Positions 26,150 to 34,255 of a stretch of 64,000 bases of DNA are shown in pieces (within the stretch, counting starts at the first letter, position 1; each line of letters starts with the position of its first letter). A program made the position numbers and the translations under genes. A model generated the notes under the pieces. The model searched no databases. It saw only the letters and a program-made list of their open reading frames with translations, and was not told the origin of the DNA. Origin of the DNA: Dysgonomonas sp. UBA7710. GTDB taxonomy: Bacteria; Bacteroidota; Bacteroidia; Bacteroidales; Dysgonomonadaceae. The stretch spans positions 281,519 to 345,518 of the forward strand of contig NZ_DLFW01000002.1 of assembly GCF_002482385.1 (NCBI RefSeq), written 5' to 3'.

Positions 26150-26446
26150 ATGACTGAAAATGACGAAAAACTTCTGGCCGAATTTGAAATAAGGATGCGG
26201 CAATTAATGTACCTCTGTGATACGTTAAAAGAAGAGAACGCCTTATTGAGACAGGAGTTGATACAGAGAAGTATGACAATTGAAGGTTTGACATCAGAAG
26301 TGGAAGAGCTGAAAACAAAATATGACAATCTGAAATTTGTAAAATCTTTCTCCTCAGAGAATAAAGATGATACATTACAAGCAAAGAAGCGATTGTCGAA
26401 ATTAGTGCGAGATGTAGATAAGTGTATCGCCATGCTGAAAAATTAA
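26150..26446 (+). CDS. Small coiled-coil protein upstream of zapA, ZapB-like
   Basis: The 98-residue protein is almost wholly coiled coil (about 5-65, with a heptad-like series LLAEFEIRMRQLMYLCDTLK...). It has no signal peptide or membrane helix. Position immediately before zapA and the shape resemble ZapB, the coiled-coil partner of ZapA at the division ring. Sequence identity to ZapB cannot be judged by eye, so the name is tentative. Confidence 0.65.
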   Translation: MTENDEKLLAEFEIRMRQLMYLCDTLKEENALLRQELIQRSMTIEGLTSEVEELKTKYDNLKFVKSFSSENKDDTLQAKKRLSKLVRDVDKCIAMLKN

Positions 26447-26463
26447 CGAATAAAGGCAAAGTT

Positions 26464-26769
26464 ATGGACGAGCATTTAATAATTAATCTACGCGTAGCTG
26501 ATATGAGGTATCCTCTCCGGATAAAAAGGCAGGAGGAAGAAGTATTCAGGAAGGCTGCGGAGGAAATAGATTATAAAATAGTTCAATATAAAAATTATTT
26601 TACAGGAGATTCATCCCATTCATTGCAGAATAGCGATTATATGGCAATGACAGCAATACAGGCTGTAGCAGAGAAGGTTGAGTATCAATTACGGGCAAAT
26701 GAATTTGAGTCCAGGATGAAAGAACTGACGCAGGAATTGGAAAATTATCTGAGAGGTCATGTAAAATAA
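26464..26769 (+). CDS. zapA: Cell division protein ZapA
   Basis: The 101-residue protein starts MDEHLIINLRVADMRYPLRI, a beta-rich head of the ZapA type, followed by an extended helix (about 30-100). ZapA binds FtsZ and cross-links filaments at mid-cell. An in-frame GTG 42 nt upstream lies inside the previous gene and is less likely than this ATG, which lies 17 nt after the previous stop. The pair is ended by a hairpin and followed by rny. Confidence 0.82.
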   Translation: MDEHLIINLRVADMRYPLRIKRQEEEVFRKAAEEIDYKIVQYKNYFTGDSSHSLQNSDYMAMTAIQAVAEKVEYQLRANEFESRMKELTQELENYLRGHVK

Positions 26770-26796
26770 AATTATAGTACTGAGAAGAATCTAGAG

Positions 26797-26846
26797 CACT
26801 AATTTTAAGTATGAGAATATTATTCATACTTAAATTAGTGTTTTTT
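26797..26846 (+). terminator. Terminator after zapA
   Basis: Arms at 26797-26814 and 26824-26840 (CACTAATTT...AAATTAGTG) form a 17-bp stem with one bulged T and run into TTTTTT. The stem is AT-rich but long. Confidence 0.85.
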
Positions 26847-26887
26847 AGTTTATATAAATTGAGTTTTTAAATAATGAAAAATAAATT

Positions 26888-28417
26888 ATGGATATATTAT
26901 TTTATGTAATAGCTTTCCTAGCCGGAGCAGTCGTGGCGTGGGTGGCTTTGAATTTCATGGCGAATTCAAAGTTTAAACGTCAGGTGAAAGAAGCGGAGCA
27001 GGAAGCTGAAGTAATCAAGAAAAATAAATTGCTGGAAGTAAAAGAGCAGGCATTGCAAATGAAATCTGAGTTTGAGAAACAGGCCAATGCCCGGAACTCT
27101 AAAATACAGGCAGCAGAGAGTAAAATCAAGCAACGTGAATTGAGCCTGAACCAAAAACAGGAAGAACTCCAACGTAAGAAAAACGAAGCTGACACCGTTA
27201 AAGCTAATCTGGAAAGTCAGCTGGAGATAGTAGAAAAGAAAAAGCAGGATCTTGATAAACTTCACAAACAAGAAGTGGAAAGACTGGAGGCTCTTTCCGG
27301 ATTGTCGGCCGAAGAAGTAAAAGAAAAACTTGTAGAGGCTTTGAAAGATGAGGCGCAATCGCATGCCCAGTCTTATATCAATGAGATAATGGAAGAGGCT
27401 AAGATGACAGCCAATAAGGAAGCGAAGAAGATCGTAATACAGTCTATACAGCGCGTTGCTACGGAAACAGCTATAGAAAATGCAATTACAGTTTTCCATA
27501 TAGAGTCTGACGAAATAAAAGGACGTATTATTGGCCGTGAAGGACGTAATATACGTGCATTGGAAGCTGCTACAGGTATTGAAATCGTAGTAGACGATAC
27601 ACCGGAAGCGATAGTGCTTTCAGGTTTTGACCCTGTAAGACGTGAAGTAGCCCGTCTGGCATTACACCAGTTGGTAGCAGACGGTCGTATACACCCTGCC
27701 CGTATCGAGGAAGTGGTGGCTAAAGTGAAGAAGCAAATCGAAGAAGAAATTATCGAAACGGGTAAGCGTACTACTATTGATTTGGGTATTCACGGTTTGC
27801 ATCCTGAGTTGATACGCCTTGTAGGTAAAATGAAGTACCGTTCATCATACGGACAAAACTTGTTGCAACACGCTCGTGAGACAGCTAACCTGTGTGCTAT
27901 TATGGCATCAGAGCTTGGGCTTAATGTAAAGAAAGCAAAAAGAGCCGGATTGTTACACGATATAGGCAAGGTGCCTGATGATGAGCCGGAATTGCCACAT
28001 GCATTACTAGGTATGAAGCTTGCAGAGAAATATAAGGAAAAACCGGATATTTGCAATGCTATCGGGGCTCACCACGATGAGGTGGAGATGACAAGTCTTC
28101 TGGCGCCTATTGTACAGGTTTGTGATGCTATATCGGGAGCACGTCCGGGAGCACGCCGTGAAATTGTAGAAGCATATATCAAACGATTGAATGATTTGGA
28201 GCAATTAGCTCTTTCGTATCCGGGTGTATTAAAGACATATGCTATCCAGGCCGGACGCGAATTGCGTGTAATAGTAGGTGCAGATAAGATAGATGATGTA
28301 GAAACAGAAAAACTGTCTGCTGATATCGCTAAAAAGATACAGGACGAAATGACTTATCCGGGACAGGTAAAAATCACAGTTATCCGTGAAACCCGTGCCG
28401 TAAGTTACGCCAAGTAG
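26888..28417 (+). CDS. rny: Ribonuclease Y
   Basis: The 509-residue protein has an N-terminal membrane anchor (about 3-22), a long coiled coil about 28-195, a KH RNA-binding domain about 200-265 (IKGRIIGREGRNIRALEAATGIEIVVDD) and an HD domain about 325-425 with HARETANLCAIMASEL and LLHDIGKV metal ligands. It is an endoribonuclease that starts mRNA decay at the membrane. All domains are intact and the length is normal. Confidence 0.97.
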   Translation: MDILFYVIAFLAGAVVAWVALNFMANSKFKRQVKEAEQEAEVIKKNKLLEVKEQALQMKSEFEKQANARNSKIQAAESKIKQRELSLNQKQEELQRKKNEADTVKANLESQLEIVEKKKQDLDKLHKQEVERLEALSGLSAEEVKEKLVEALKDEAQSHAQSYINEIMEEAKMTANKEAKKIVIQSIQRVATETAIENAITVFHIESDEIKGRIIGREGRNIRALEAATGIEIVVDDTPEAIVLSGFDPVRREVARLALHQLVADGRIHPARIEEVVAKVKKQIEEEIIETGKRTTIDLGIHGLHPELIRLVGKMKYRSSYGQNLLQHARETANLCAIMASELGLNVKKAKRAGLLHDIGKVPDDEPELPHALLGMKLAEKYKEKPDICNAIGAHHDEVEMTSLLAPIVQVCDAISGARPGARREIVEAYIKRLNDLEQLALSYPGVLKTYAIQAGRELRVIVGADKIDDVETEKLSADIAKKIQDEMTYPGQVKITVIRETRAVSYAK

Positions 28418-28440
28418 GAAAAACAGATTTTATATAATAA

Positions 28441-28473
28441 AAAACGGAGGCAAACTTTGTCTCCGTTTTTTTG
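28441..28473 (+). terminator. Terminator after rny
   Basis: AACGGAGGCAAA (28443-28454) and TTTGTCTCCGTT (28456-28467) pair with one G-U wobble and continue into a T-run. Confidence 0.88.
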
Positions 28474-28785
28474 TTTTAAGAAAAGCAGTGTGTGACCAAA
28501 TCTGATTTCTCAGAGGTGTCTTATATAGGTCGCTATTATCCCGGAAAGGTCACAATCTGAATGTATTTTTTTTTGAGGCCGGGTAGAGAAATGCAAGAGT
28601 TGGTGGTAAGTTTATCTATATACAAAGCTGTCAGCTTTTGGCTCTTTGAAGTATTGATTAGCGGATTTGTAAATTCGCATATTAGCAAATGAATGAAAAG
28701 TTGTAACCTTTGTTACTTTTTTTAGTTACCGGTTACTTCGTCCTGCGGGCAATTACCAGCTATGGGAAGCAGCCTATCAATTTTG

Positions 28786-28813
28786 TTTCACGCAAAGACA
28801 CTAAGGCGCAAAG
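28786..28813. repeat. TTTCACGCAAAGACACTAAG module
   Basis: TTTCACGCAAAGACACTAAG followed by GCGCAAAG matches 61-88 in the left island at 25 of 28 positions or so by eye, in the same orientation on the plus strand. Confidence 0.8.
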
Positions 28814-28829
28814 TTTTTACATCTTACCC

Positions 28830-28876
28830 GTTGTTGACTGATGGCTGATAACTGAAAATACTGTTACCTTTGTTAC
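28830..28876. repeat. Composite repeat, copy 2
   Basis: A block GTTGTTGACTGATGGCTG followed by ATAACTG, then six A/T bases, then CTGTTACCTTTGTTAC. The same order with a 6-nt A/T spacer is found at 28941-28992 and, reversed, at 6-56. Confidence 0.8.
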
Positions 28877-28940
28877 TTTTTAACAAGTCGTAAGTTGAAA
28901 GTTATATGAGATACCAGTAGGCAAGGCACGAGATACAAGT

Positions 28941-28992
28941 TGTGAACTGATGACTGCTAACTGTTTACTGAAAAAACTGTTACCTTTGTTAC
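28941..28992. repeat. Composite repeat, copy 3
   Basis: A block TGTGAACTGATGACTGCTAA followed by CTGTTTACTG, then AAAAAA, then CTGTTACCTTTGTTAC. It is preceded directly by the ACGAGATACAAGT module (28928-28940). Confidence 0.8.
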
Positions 28993-29060
28993 CTTTTTGG
29001 GTAAACGGTATGTAAATAAAATGAAAAAAACAGGCCGAAAAAGAACTAATCAATGTAGTT

Positions 29061-29092
29061 TTTGAGGATAAAGGTTATTTTAATTACTTTTG
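29061..29092 (+). promoter_or_regulatory. Promoter of ldhA
   Basis: TTTG (29061-29064) and TACTTTTG (29085-29092) are separated by 20 nt. Transcription from here starts downstream of an apparent in-frame start at 29062, so the ATG at 29137 is the likely translation start. Confidence 0.75.
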
Positions 29093-29136
29093 CAATCAGG
29101 TATAAAGGATTAATAATATATATAGTAGGTAAAGCA

Positions 29137-30147
29137 ATGGCATATAAAATAGCGGTTTTTGACGCAAAGCCTTATGATATGGCTACTTTTAATAAGGCAA
29201 ACGAAGCATATGGTTTCGAACTGGTCTATCATAAAGAACATCTTGATAAGAATAATGTGCTTTTGGCAAGTGGGACTGATGCTGTTTGTATTTTTGTAAA
29301 TGCAAAGGTAGATGAAGAGGTGGTGACTAAACTTCATTCCTATGGTGTAAAACTGATTGCATTGCGTTGTGCCGGGTTTAATAATGTAGACATAGCAGCA
29401 GCCGCCAGAAAGGGCATAAAGGTAGTGCGCGTTCCTGATTATTCACCTCATGCTATTGCCGAACATACATTGGCTTTGATGCTTTGTCTCAATAGAAAGG
29501 TTCATCGTGCATTTTTGCGTACACGCGACGGAAACTTTTCATTGATAGGATTTCAGGGATTCGATATGTATGGCAAGACTATCGGTGTGATCGGTACGGG
29601 CAAGATAGGGAAAGTCGCTACAGGTCTCTTTCAGGGGCTGGGTATGAATGTGCTGGCTTATGACTTATATCCGGATACAAAATGGGCTGATGCTACAGGC
29701 GTTAAGTATGTGTCACTGGATGAATTGTATGCTAGTGCCAATATTATTACATTACATTGTCCGTTAACAAAAGAGACTGAATATCTTATCTGTGACGAAT
29801 CCATCGCTAAAATGAAAGAAGGGGTAATGATTATCAACACCGGGCGTGGAAAGTTGATCCATACCAGACATTTGATAGAAGGGCTGCTTGGTGGTAAGGT
29901 CGGTTATGCAGGTCTGGATGTGTATGAAGAAGAAGGGGCTTATTTCTATGAAGACCATTCGGATAGTGTGATGACTGATGATGTGCTTGCCCGGTTACTG
30001 TCTTTCAATAATGTGATCGTGACATCTCATCAGGCTTTCTTTACACAGGAGGCCATGTCGAATATTGCACACACAACTATGAATAATATCCTTGATTTCT
30101 TCGATGGTAAAGAGTTGAAAAACGAGGTTGTATATAATAAAGCTTAG
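29137..30147 (+). CDS. ldhA: D-lactate dehydrogenase (2-hydroxyacid dehydrogenase family)
   Basis: The 336-residue enzyme starts MAYKIAVFDAKPYDM. The NAD-binding motif TIGVIGTGKIGKVATG lies near 146-162, ALRCAGFNNVDIAA near 73-86 is the substrate-side loop, and the Arg-Glu-His set is present (LHCPLTKET, GRGKLI, DVYEEEGAYF, SHQAFFT). It fits fermentative D-lactate dehydrogenase, reducing pyruvate to D-lactate with NADH. It has its own promoter, and the amidase gene follows after 29 nt. Confidence 0.92.
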   Translation: MAYKIAVFDAKPYDMATFNKANEAYGFELVYHKEHLDKNNVLLASGTDAVCIFVNAKVDEEVVTKLHSYGVKLIALRCAGFNNVDIAAAARKGIKVVRVPDYSPHAIAEHTLALMLCLNRKVHRAFLRTRDGNFSLIGFQGFDMYGKTIGVIGTGKIGKVATGLFQGLGMNVLAYDLYPDTKWADATGVKYVSLDELYASANIITLHCPLTKETEYLICDESIAKMKEGVMIINTGRGKLIHTRHLIEGLLGGKVGYAGLDVYEEEGAYFYEDHSDSVMTDDVLARLLSFNNVIVTSHQAFFTQEAMSNIAHTTMNNILDFFDGKELKNEVVYNKA

Positions 30148-30176
30148 TGTAAATTTCATACAGTTAAATTGTAAGT

Positions 30177-31448
30177 ATGAAACGGTTCTTTATTCTTTTT
30201 GTTTATATATTCATGTTCTTGGGAATCACAATTGCTGCTGAGCCTAAGTTTGTCGTTGTTATCGATGCCGGGCATGGAGGTAAGGACGGTGGAGCAGTGA
30301 GGGGTATATATAAGGAGAAAGATATAAATCTGGGAGTAGCTAAAACTTTGGGGGAACTGATAGAAGCAAACTTTAATGATGTGAAAGTTGTTTATACCCG
30401 TAAGACGGATGTTTTTGTAGACTTGGATAAGCGGACGCAGATAGCCAATAAAGCTAAAGCCAATTTGTTTATATCCATTCATACAAATTCAACGGCTTCA
30501 AAGACGACTAATGCTTCCGGTGCCGATACTTATATATTAGGGTTAGCGCGTAGCGCTGAAAACCTGGAAGTAGCAAAACGGGAAAACTCCGTTATCCTGT
30601 TAGAGGACAATTATACATCGAAGTATGAAGGCTTCGACCCCAATTCGACGGAGTCGTACATTATATTTGAGTTCATATCGAATAAATATATGGAGCAAAG
30701 CCTGCAATTTGCGGATTATGTACAAAAGGATTTTAAAAATATCGCAAAACGTACCGATAGAGGCGTGCGGCAAGCCGGATTTCTTGTGTTAAGAAAAACC
30801 AGTATGCCAAGTGTGCTTATCGAACTCGGGTTTATCAATAATCAGGCAGAAGCTAAATATTTATCTTCCCGATTGGGCCAGAGGGCGATGGCGACCGCTA
30901 TATACTCGGGATTTAAAAAATATAAACGGGAATTTGATAAAAAGCAAGGCCGCTATGTTGCAGCTCCGGATAAAAATGAGGAAATCGATGATATTGCAGT
31001 TGACGAAGCTATCATAAAAGACAAAGCGGTCATTCAAGATACTTATGCCGTAGAGAAAGTCGATACTCCGGTTGCGAAAGAATCGGCCAGAGTAAAAAAT
31101 ATGGTAGAAGTACCAAAGAAAAGAGAGCAATCTCCAAAGAAGATCGGAGAAACCCCAAAAAAGGAGACTGAGCCTTCAGCAAAGACGGAGAAAGCAGCAA
31201 CAAGGAATATTAGCAATCAGACAGAGTACCGGGTACAGTTCTTGGTGTCGCCAAAGAAACTCTCAGACAACTCAAAAGAATTTAAAGATCTTTCACCGGT
31301 TTCATTTTATAGAGATGGCAGCAGCTATAAATATACTTATGGCTCAACAACAGATTATAATGAGATAATTAAAATACAGCGTCAAGTCAGGGCTAAATTT
31401 AAAGATGCGTTTGTAGTAAAATTTAAAAACGGGGAACGTATTAAATAA
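30177..31448 (+). CDS. N-acetylmuramoyl-L-alanine amidase with SPOR-like C-terminus
   Basis: The 423-residue protein has a signal peptide (about 1-21) and an Amidase_3 domain about 25-245 with the zinc-site pieces DAGHGGKDGG, SIHTNS and the catalytic Glu in VLIELGFINN. It cuts the bond between muramic acid and the stem peptide. A long Lys/Glu/Pro linker follows, then about 345-423 a SPOR-like domain (YRVQFLVSPKKLSDNSKEF) that would bind denuded glycan at the septum. It follows ldhA closely. Confidence 0.92.
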   Translation: MKRFFILFVYIFMFLGITIAAEPKFVVVIDAGHGGKDGGAVRGIYKEKDINLGVAKTLGELIEANFNDVKVVYTRKTDVFVDLDKRTQIANKAKANLFISIHTNSTASKTTNASGADTYILGLARSAENLEVAKRENSVILLEDNYTSKYEGFDPNSTESYIIFEFISNKYMEQSLQFADYVQKDFKNIAKRTDRGVRQAGFLVLRKTSMPSVLIELGFINNQAEAKYLSSRLGQRAMATAIYSGFKKYKREFDKKQGRYVAAPDKNEEIDDIAVDEAIIKDKAVIQDTYAVEKVDTPVAKESARVKNMVEVPKKREQSPKKIGETPKKETEPSAKTEKAATRNISNQTEYRVQFLVSPKKLSDNSKEFKDLSPVSFYRDGSSYKYTYGSTTDYNEIIKIQRQVRAKFKDAFVVKFKNGERIK

Positions 31449-31494
31449 GTAATGGCAAAACACTATGTGGGTGGGAGACGGTTTTTAATAATAA

Positions 31495-31550
31495 CTATTT
31501 GTTGTATTTAAACTTAGCAAAATAATAAATAGGTCTGCGACCTTAGAATT
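31495..31550 (+). promoter_or_regulatory. Palindromic upstream element, copy 2
   Basis: CTATTTGTTGT (31495-31505), TAATAAAT (31523-31530) and AGGTC-TGC-GACCT (31531-31543) lie about 24 nt before the MCE gene ATG. It corresponds to 19380-19429 and 41321-41372. Confidence 0.55.
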
Positions 31551-31567
31551 ACATATATTTAACAGTT

Positions 31568-32455
31568 ATGAGTAAAATGTCGAAAGAAGTAAAAATAGGT
31601 ATAGCCTTTGTAATCGCAATTTTCCTTTTGTATTACGGCATCAGTTTTCTGAAAGGGGTAAATCTTTTTAAACCATCAAATTCATATATTGTCGTCTTTG
31701 ACGATGTGTCAGGGCTAACCCAGTCTACACCTGTTACGCTGAATGGTTTTCAGGTAGGTCTGGTATCTTCCATGGAGCTTGATCCTAAAAATCAAAAACG
31801 TGTGATTGTATACCTGAATATGGACAAAGGCATGGAGATACCCAAAGGTAGCAAAATGTCGCTGGATGTTTCTGTTCTGGGCTCGGCAACAATCATGCTT
31901 GAGACTAATCCTTATACAAAGGAGAACCTTTCTTCCACAGATACTATAAAAGGTATCCGGGTGAAAGGGATGCTAGATGCGGCAGGTACTATGCTGCCTC
32001 AGGTAGAACAGCTTATACCGAAGATTGATTCGATACTTATCGGCCTTCAGACGCTGGTGAACAATCCTGCATTGAACCAGTCACTGACAGATATCAATCA
32101 GATTACAGGCGACCTGGCCAAATCGACCAAACAACTGAATTCTATGATGACCACCTTAAATAAGGATGTTCCTGCCATAACCGGAAATCTGGGTAAAATG
32201 TCTAATGACCTAAGCAGTGTGTCGGGCAAGATAAATCAAATGGATTTGGCTTCCACATTCAGGTCTGTAGATTCTACGATGAAAAATATAGAATATCTTT
32301 CTACGAAAATCACATCTAAAGATAATTCTTTGGGATTATTATTGAATGATCGTCAATTATATGATAGTATTAACGGAACAATTAGTAATGCTTCGTTGTT
32401 ACTTAAAGACGTAAGGCAAAATCCATCCCGTTATATTAATGTAAAGGTCTTTTAA
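31568..32455 (+). CDS. MCE/MlaD-family lipid-transport protein
   Basis: The 295-residue protein has an N-terminal anchor helix (about 9-27) and an MCE domain about 38-118 (YIVVFDDVSGLTQSTPVTLNGFQVGLV). The rest is mostly helical with a coiled-coil look (about 140-260), as in MlaD proteins that carry phospholipids between the membranes. The matching MlaE permease and MlaF ATPase are not in the window. It follows the amidase gene by 119 nt, in which the palindromic element lies. Confidence 0.88.
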   Translation: MSKMSKEVKIGIAFVIAIFLLYYGISFLKGVNLFKPSNSYIVVFDDVSGLTQSTPVTLNGFQVGLVSSMELDPKNQKRVIVYLNMDKGMEIPKGSKMSLDVSVLGSATIMLETNPYTKENLSSTDTIKGIRVKGMLDAAGTMLPQVEQLIPKIDSILIGLQTLVNNPALNQSLTDINQITGDLAKSTKQLNSMMTTLNKDVPAITGNLGKMSNDLSSVSGKINQMDLASTFRSVDSTMKNIEYLSTKITSKDNSLGLLLNDRQLYDSINGTISNASLLLKDVRQNPSRYINVKVF

Positions 32456-32777
32456 ACCATTCTATTTAGAATTGATCTAAATAAGTAAAAATATTTTTTT
32501 TGCTTAATAGTGTCACCCTTATACTTTTCGGGCAGTATTACGAAATTGTTAAAACGTAATTAAAATGCTATTAAAAACGCAATTGATTGATTATTAGTTA
32601 GTTATTTATGTAGATAGGGGTGATTTTGTAATTACGTCATAAGTCATTGAAATTAAAACAGATGTTTCTAAAACTAGAAATCCAAATTTGGGGGCACTTT
32701 TTTTTTATGAAATAAATGATGAAATTTACATTACGAAATCGAGAGAGTAATATAGACAAAAATAACTAAACTAATAA
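32456..32777. other. AT-rich gap upstream of dnaA
   Basis: This 322-nt AT-rich gap precedes dnaA. I looked for DnaA boxes (TTATNCACA and close variants) and saw none, and no clear TAnnTTTG promoter. It contains an ATGAAATAAATGATGAAATTTAC-like stretch with repeated ATGA and ACGAAAT words near 32540 and 32735. It may hold the dnaA promoter, but an origin is not supported. Confidence 0.5.
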
Positions 32778-34181
32778 ATGAATCCTTCTTCAACTCAAAA
32801 TTTATGGGCTAATTGTTTAACGGTCATTCAGGATAATATACCTGAAGCGGCTTTCAAAACATGGTTCTTACCTATTGTACCCTTATCCTATGAAAATAAG
32901 GTATTTACAATACAGGTACCAAGCCAATTCTTTTATGAGTATCTGGAAGATAAGTTTGTCGATTTACTGAAAACCACTCTGCATCGCGAAATCGGTAAAG
33001 ATACAATATTACAGTATCGCATATTGATGGAGAATACAACTAATACAGTTGTAGATTATAGAGGTGACGCTAAGACATTACCTGTTGATAAGGGACATAT
33101 TAAAAGCTCCAATAAAGTACCTAATCCTTTTCAGAAAGTTGTTGCGGATGATTTTGACTCTCAGTTGAATCTGAAATATACATTTGATAACTTTTTTGAA
33201 GGAGAAAGTAATAAACTGGCCCGGACTGCAGGTGAGACTATAACAAAAAATCCTGGCAAGACGGCTTTTAATCCGTTGTTTCTTCATGGTACATCCGGTG
33301 TGGGTAAAACCCATCTCTGTCATGCCATAGGGACACGTATAAAAGAGCTGTTTCCGGAGAAACGTGTATTATATGTGTCGGCTCACTTATTTAAAATTCA
33401 GTATGCTGATGCCGGACGTTATAATACGACCAATGACTTTATCAACTTCTATCAGGGTATCGACGTACTTATCATAGATGATATACATGAATTGGCTGGA
33501 ATAGAGCGTACTCAGAATACACTATTCCATATATTCAATCATCTGCATCAGAATAACAAGCAGCTTATCCTTACTTCAGACAAAGCTCCGGCTGAGCTTC
33601 AGGGAGTAGAGGAGCGTTTGCTCACACGTTTCAGATGGGGTTTGACCACGAAAATAGATCATCCCGATAAGGGTTTGAGGTCAAAGATCCTTCAAAATAA
33701 GATTCTTCACGATGGGTTGTCCATACCTGAAGATGTGGTGGACTATATAGCAGAGAATGTAACAGATAATGCGCGCGATCTCGAAGGTATTATCGTATCT
33801 ATTATGGCACATTCCCTAGTATATAATAAAGAAATAGATTTATCTTTGGCCAGACGTGTCATCGGACAGGCAATAAAGAAAATTGAAGCAAAGAAAATAA
33901 CAATCAACGCAATAGAATCTGTTGTTTGTGACTTCTATAATATAAAGAGTGAGTTGATTCATACTGCTTCCCGCAAGCGGCAGATAGTCCAAGCCAGACA
34001 GGTGACTATGTATCTGTCGAAGAGTTATACCGAAATGTCTCTGGCTCAGATCGGGTCTCTCATAGGCAAGAAGAATCATGCGACAGTACTTCATGCTTGT
34101 AAGACAGTGAAAGAGCAAATGGAAGTAGACAAAGTATTCCGGGACGAAATAGCAGAAATAGAGAAAAAAATAAAAAGCTGA
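32778..34181 (+). CDS. dnaA: Chromosomal replication initiator DnaA
   Basis: The 467-residue protein has domain I about 5-90 (LWANCLTVIQDNIPEAAFKTWF), a linker about 95-130, the AAA+ core with Walker A GTSGVGKTH near 172-180 and Walker B IDVLIIDDIHEL near 232-243, and the C-terminal helix-turn-helix (SLAQIGSLIGKKNHATVLHA). It opens the chromosome origin. It is single, with no dnaN, recF or rpmH neighbour in view, which is common in Bacteroidota. Confidence 0.97.
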   Translation: MNPSSTQNLWANCLTVIQDNIPEAAFKTWFLPIVPLSYENKVFTIQVPSQFFYEYLEDKFVDLLKTTLHREIGKDTILQYRILMENTTNTVVDYRGDAKTLPVDKGHIKSSNKVPNPFQKVVADDFDSQLNLKYTFDNFFEGESNKLARTAGETITKNPGKTAFNPLFLHGTSGVGKTHLCHAIGTRIKELFPEKRVLYVSAHLFKIQYADAGRYNTTNDFINFYQGIDVLIIDDIHELAGIERTQNTLFHIFNHLHQNNKQLILTSDKAPAELQGVEERLLTRFRWGLTTKIDHPDKGLRSKILQNKILHDGLSIPEDVVDYIAENVTDNARDLEGIIVSIMAHSLVYNKEIDLSLARRVIGQAIKKIEAKKITINAIESVVCDFYNIKSELIHTASRKRQIVQARQVTMYLSKSYTEMSLAQIGSLIGKKNHATVLHACKTVKEQMEVDKVFRDEIAEIEKKIKS

Positions 34182-34204
34182 GGGCGTTAGTTCTCAGCTT
34201 TTTA
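34172..34204 (+). terminator. Terminator of dnaA, overlapping its stop
   Basis: AAAAGCTGAG (34173-34182) and CTCAGCTTTT (34193-34202) pair perfectly and continue into T. The 5' arm includes the stop codon. Confidence 0.9.
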
Positions 34205-34255
34205 GCTTCGTCTTGATGCCCTGTTAAGATACTTTGTGTTTACTATAATTATTGA

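Larger units (their letters stand above)
28474..29060. other. Intergenic island rich in repeats and possible structured RNA
   Basis: This 587-nt gap holds no convincing gene. It contains a possible folded segment (28491-28554), a module GTAACCTTTGTTAC at 28703-28716, the TTTCACGCAAAGACAC module at 28786-28813, and two copies of a composite repeat at 28830-28876 and 28941-28992. It ends at the ldhA promoter. Confidence 0.75.

Noticed and set aside
28474..29060. CRISPR array or tRNA cluster in the repeat island
   Set aside because: The repeats differ in sequence and spacing and are not direct, regular repeats with unique spacers; no tRNA T-loop or acceptor pattern was seen.
29062..29136. Longer start for ldhA
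   Set aside because: The apparent start lies inside the promoter (TTTG-20-TACTTTTG), upstream of the likely transcription start. MAYKIAVFDAKP at 29137 matches the family start.
32456..32777. oriC next to dnaA
   Set aside because: The gap is AT-rich but I saw no DnaA boxes; AT content alone is not enough.
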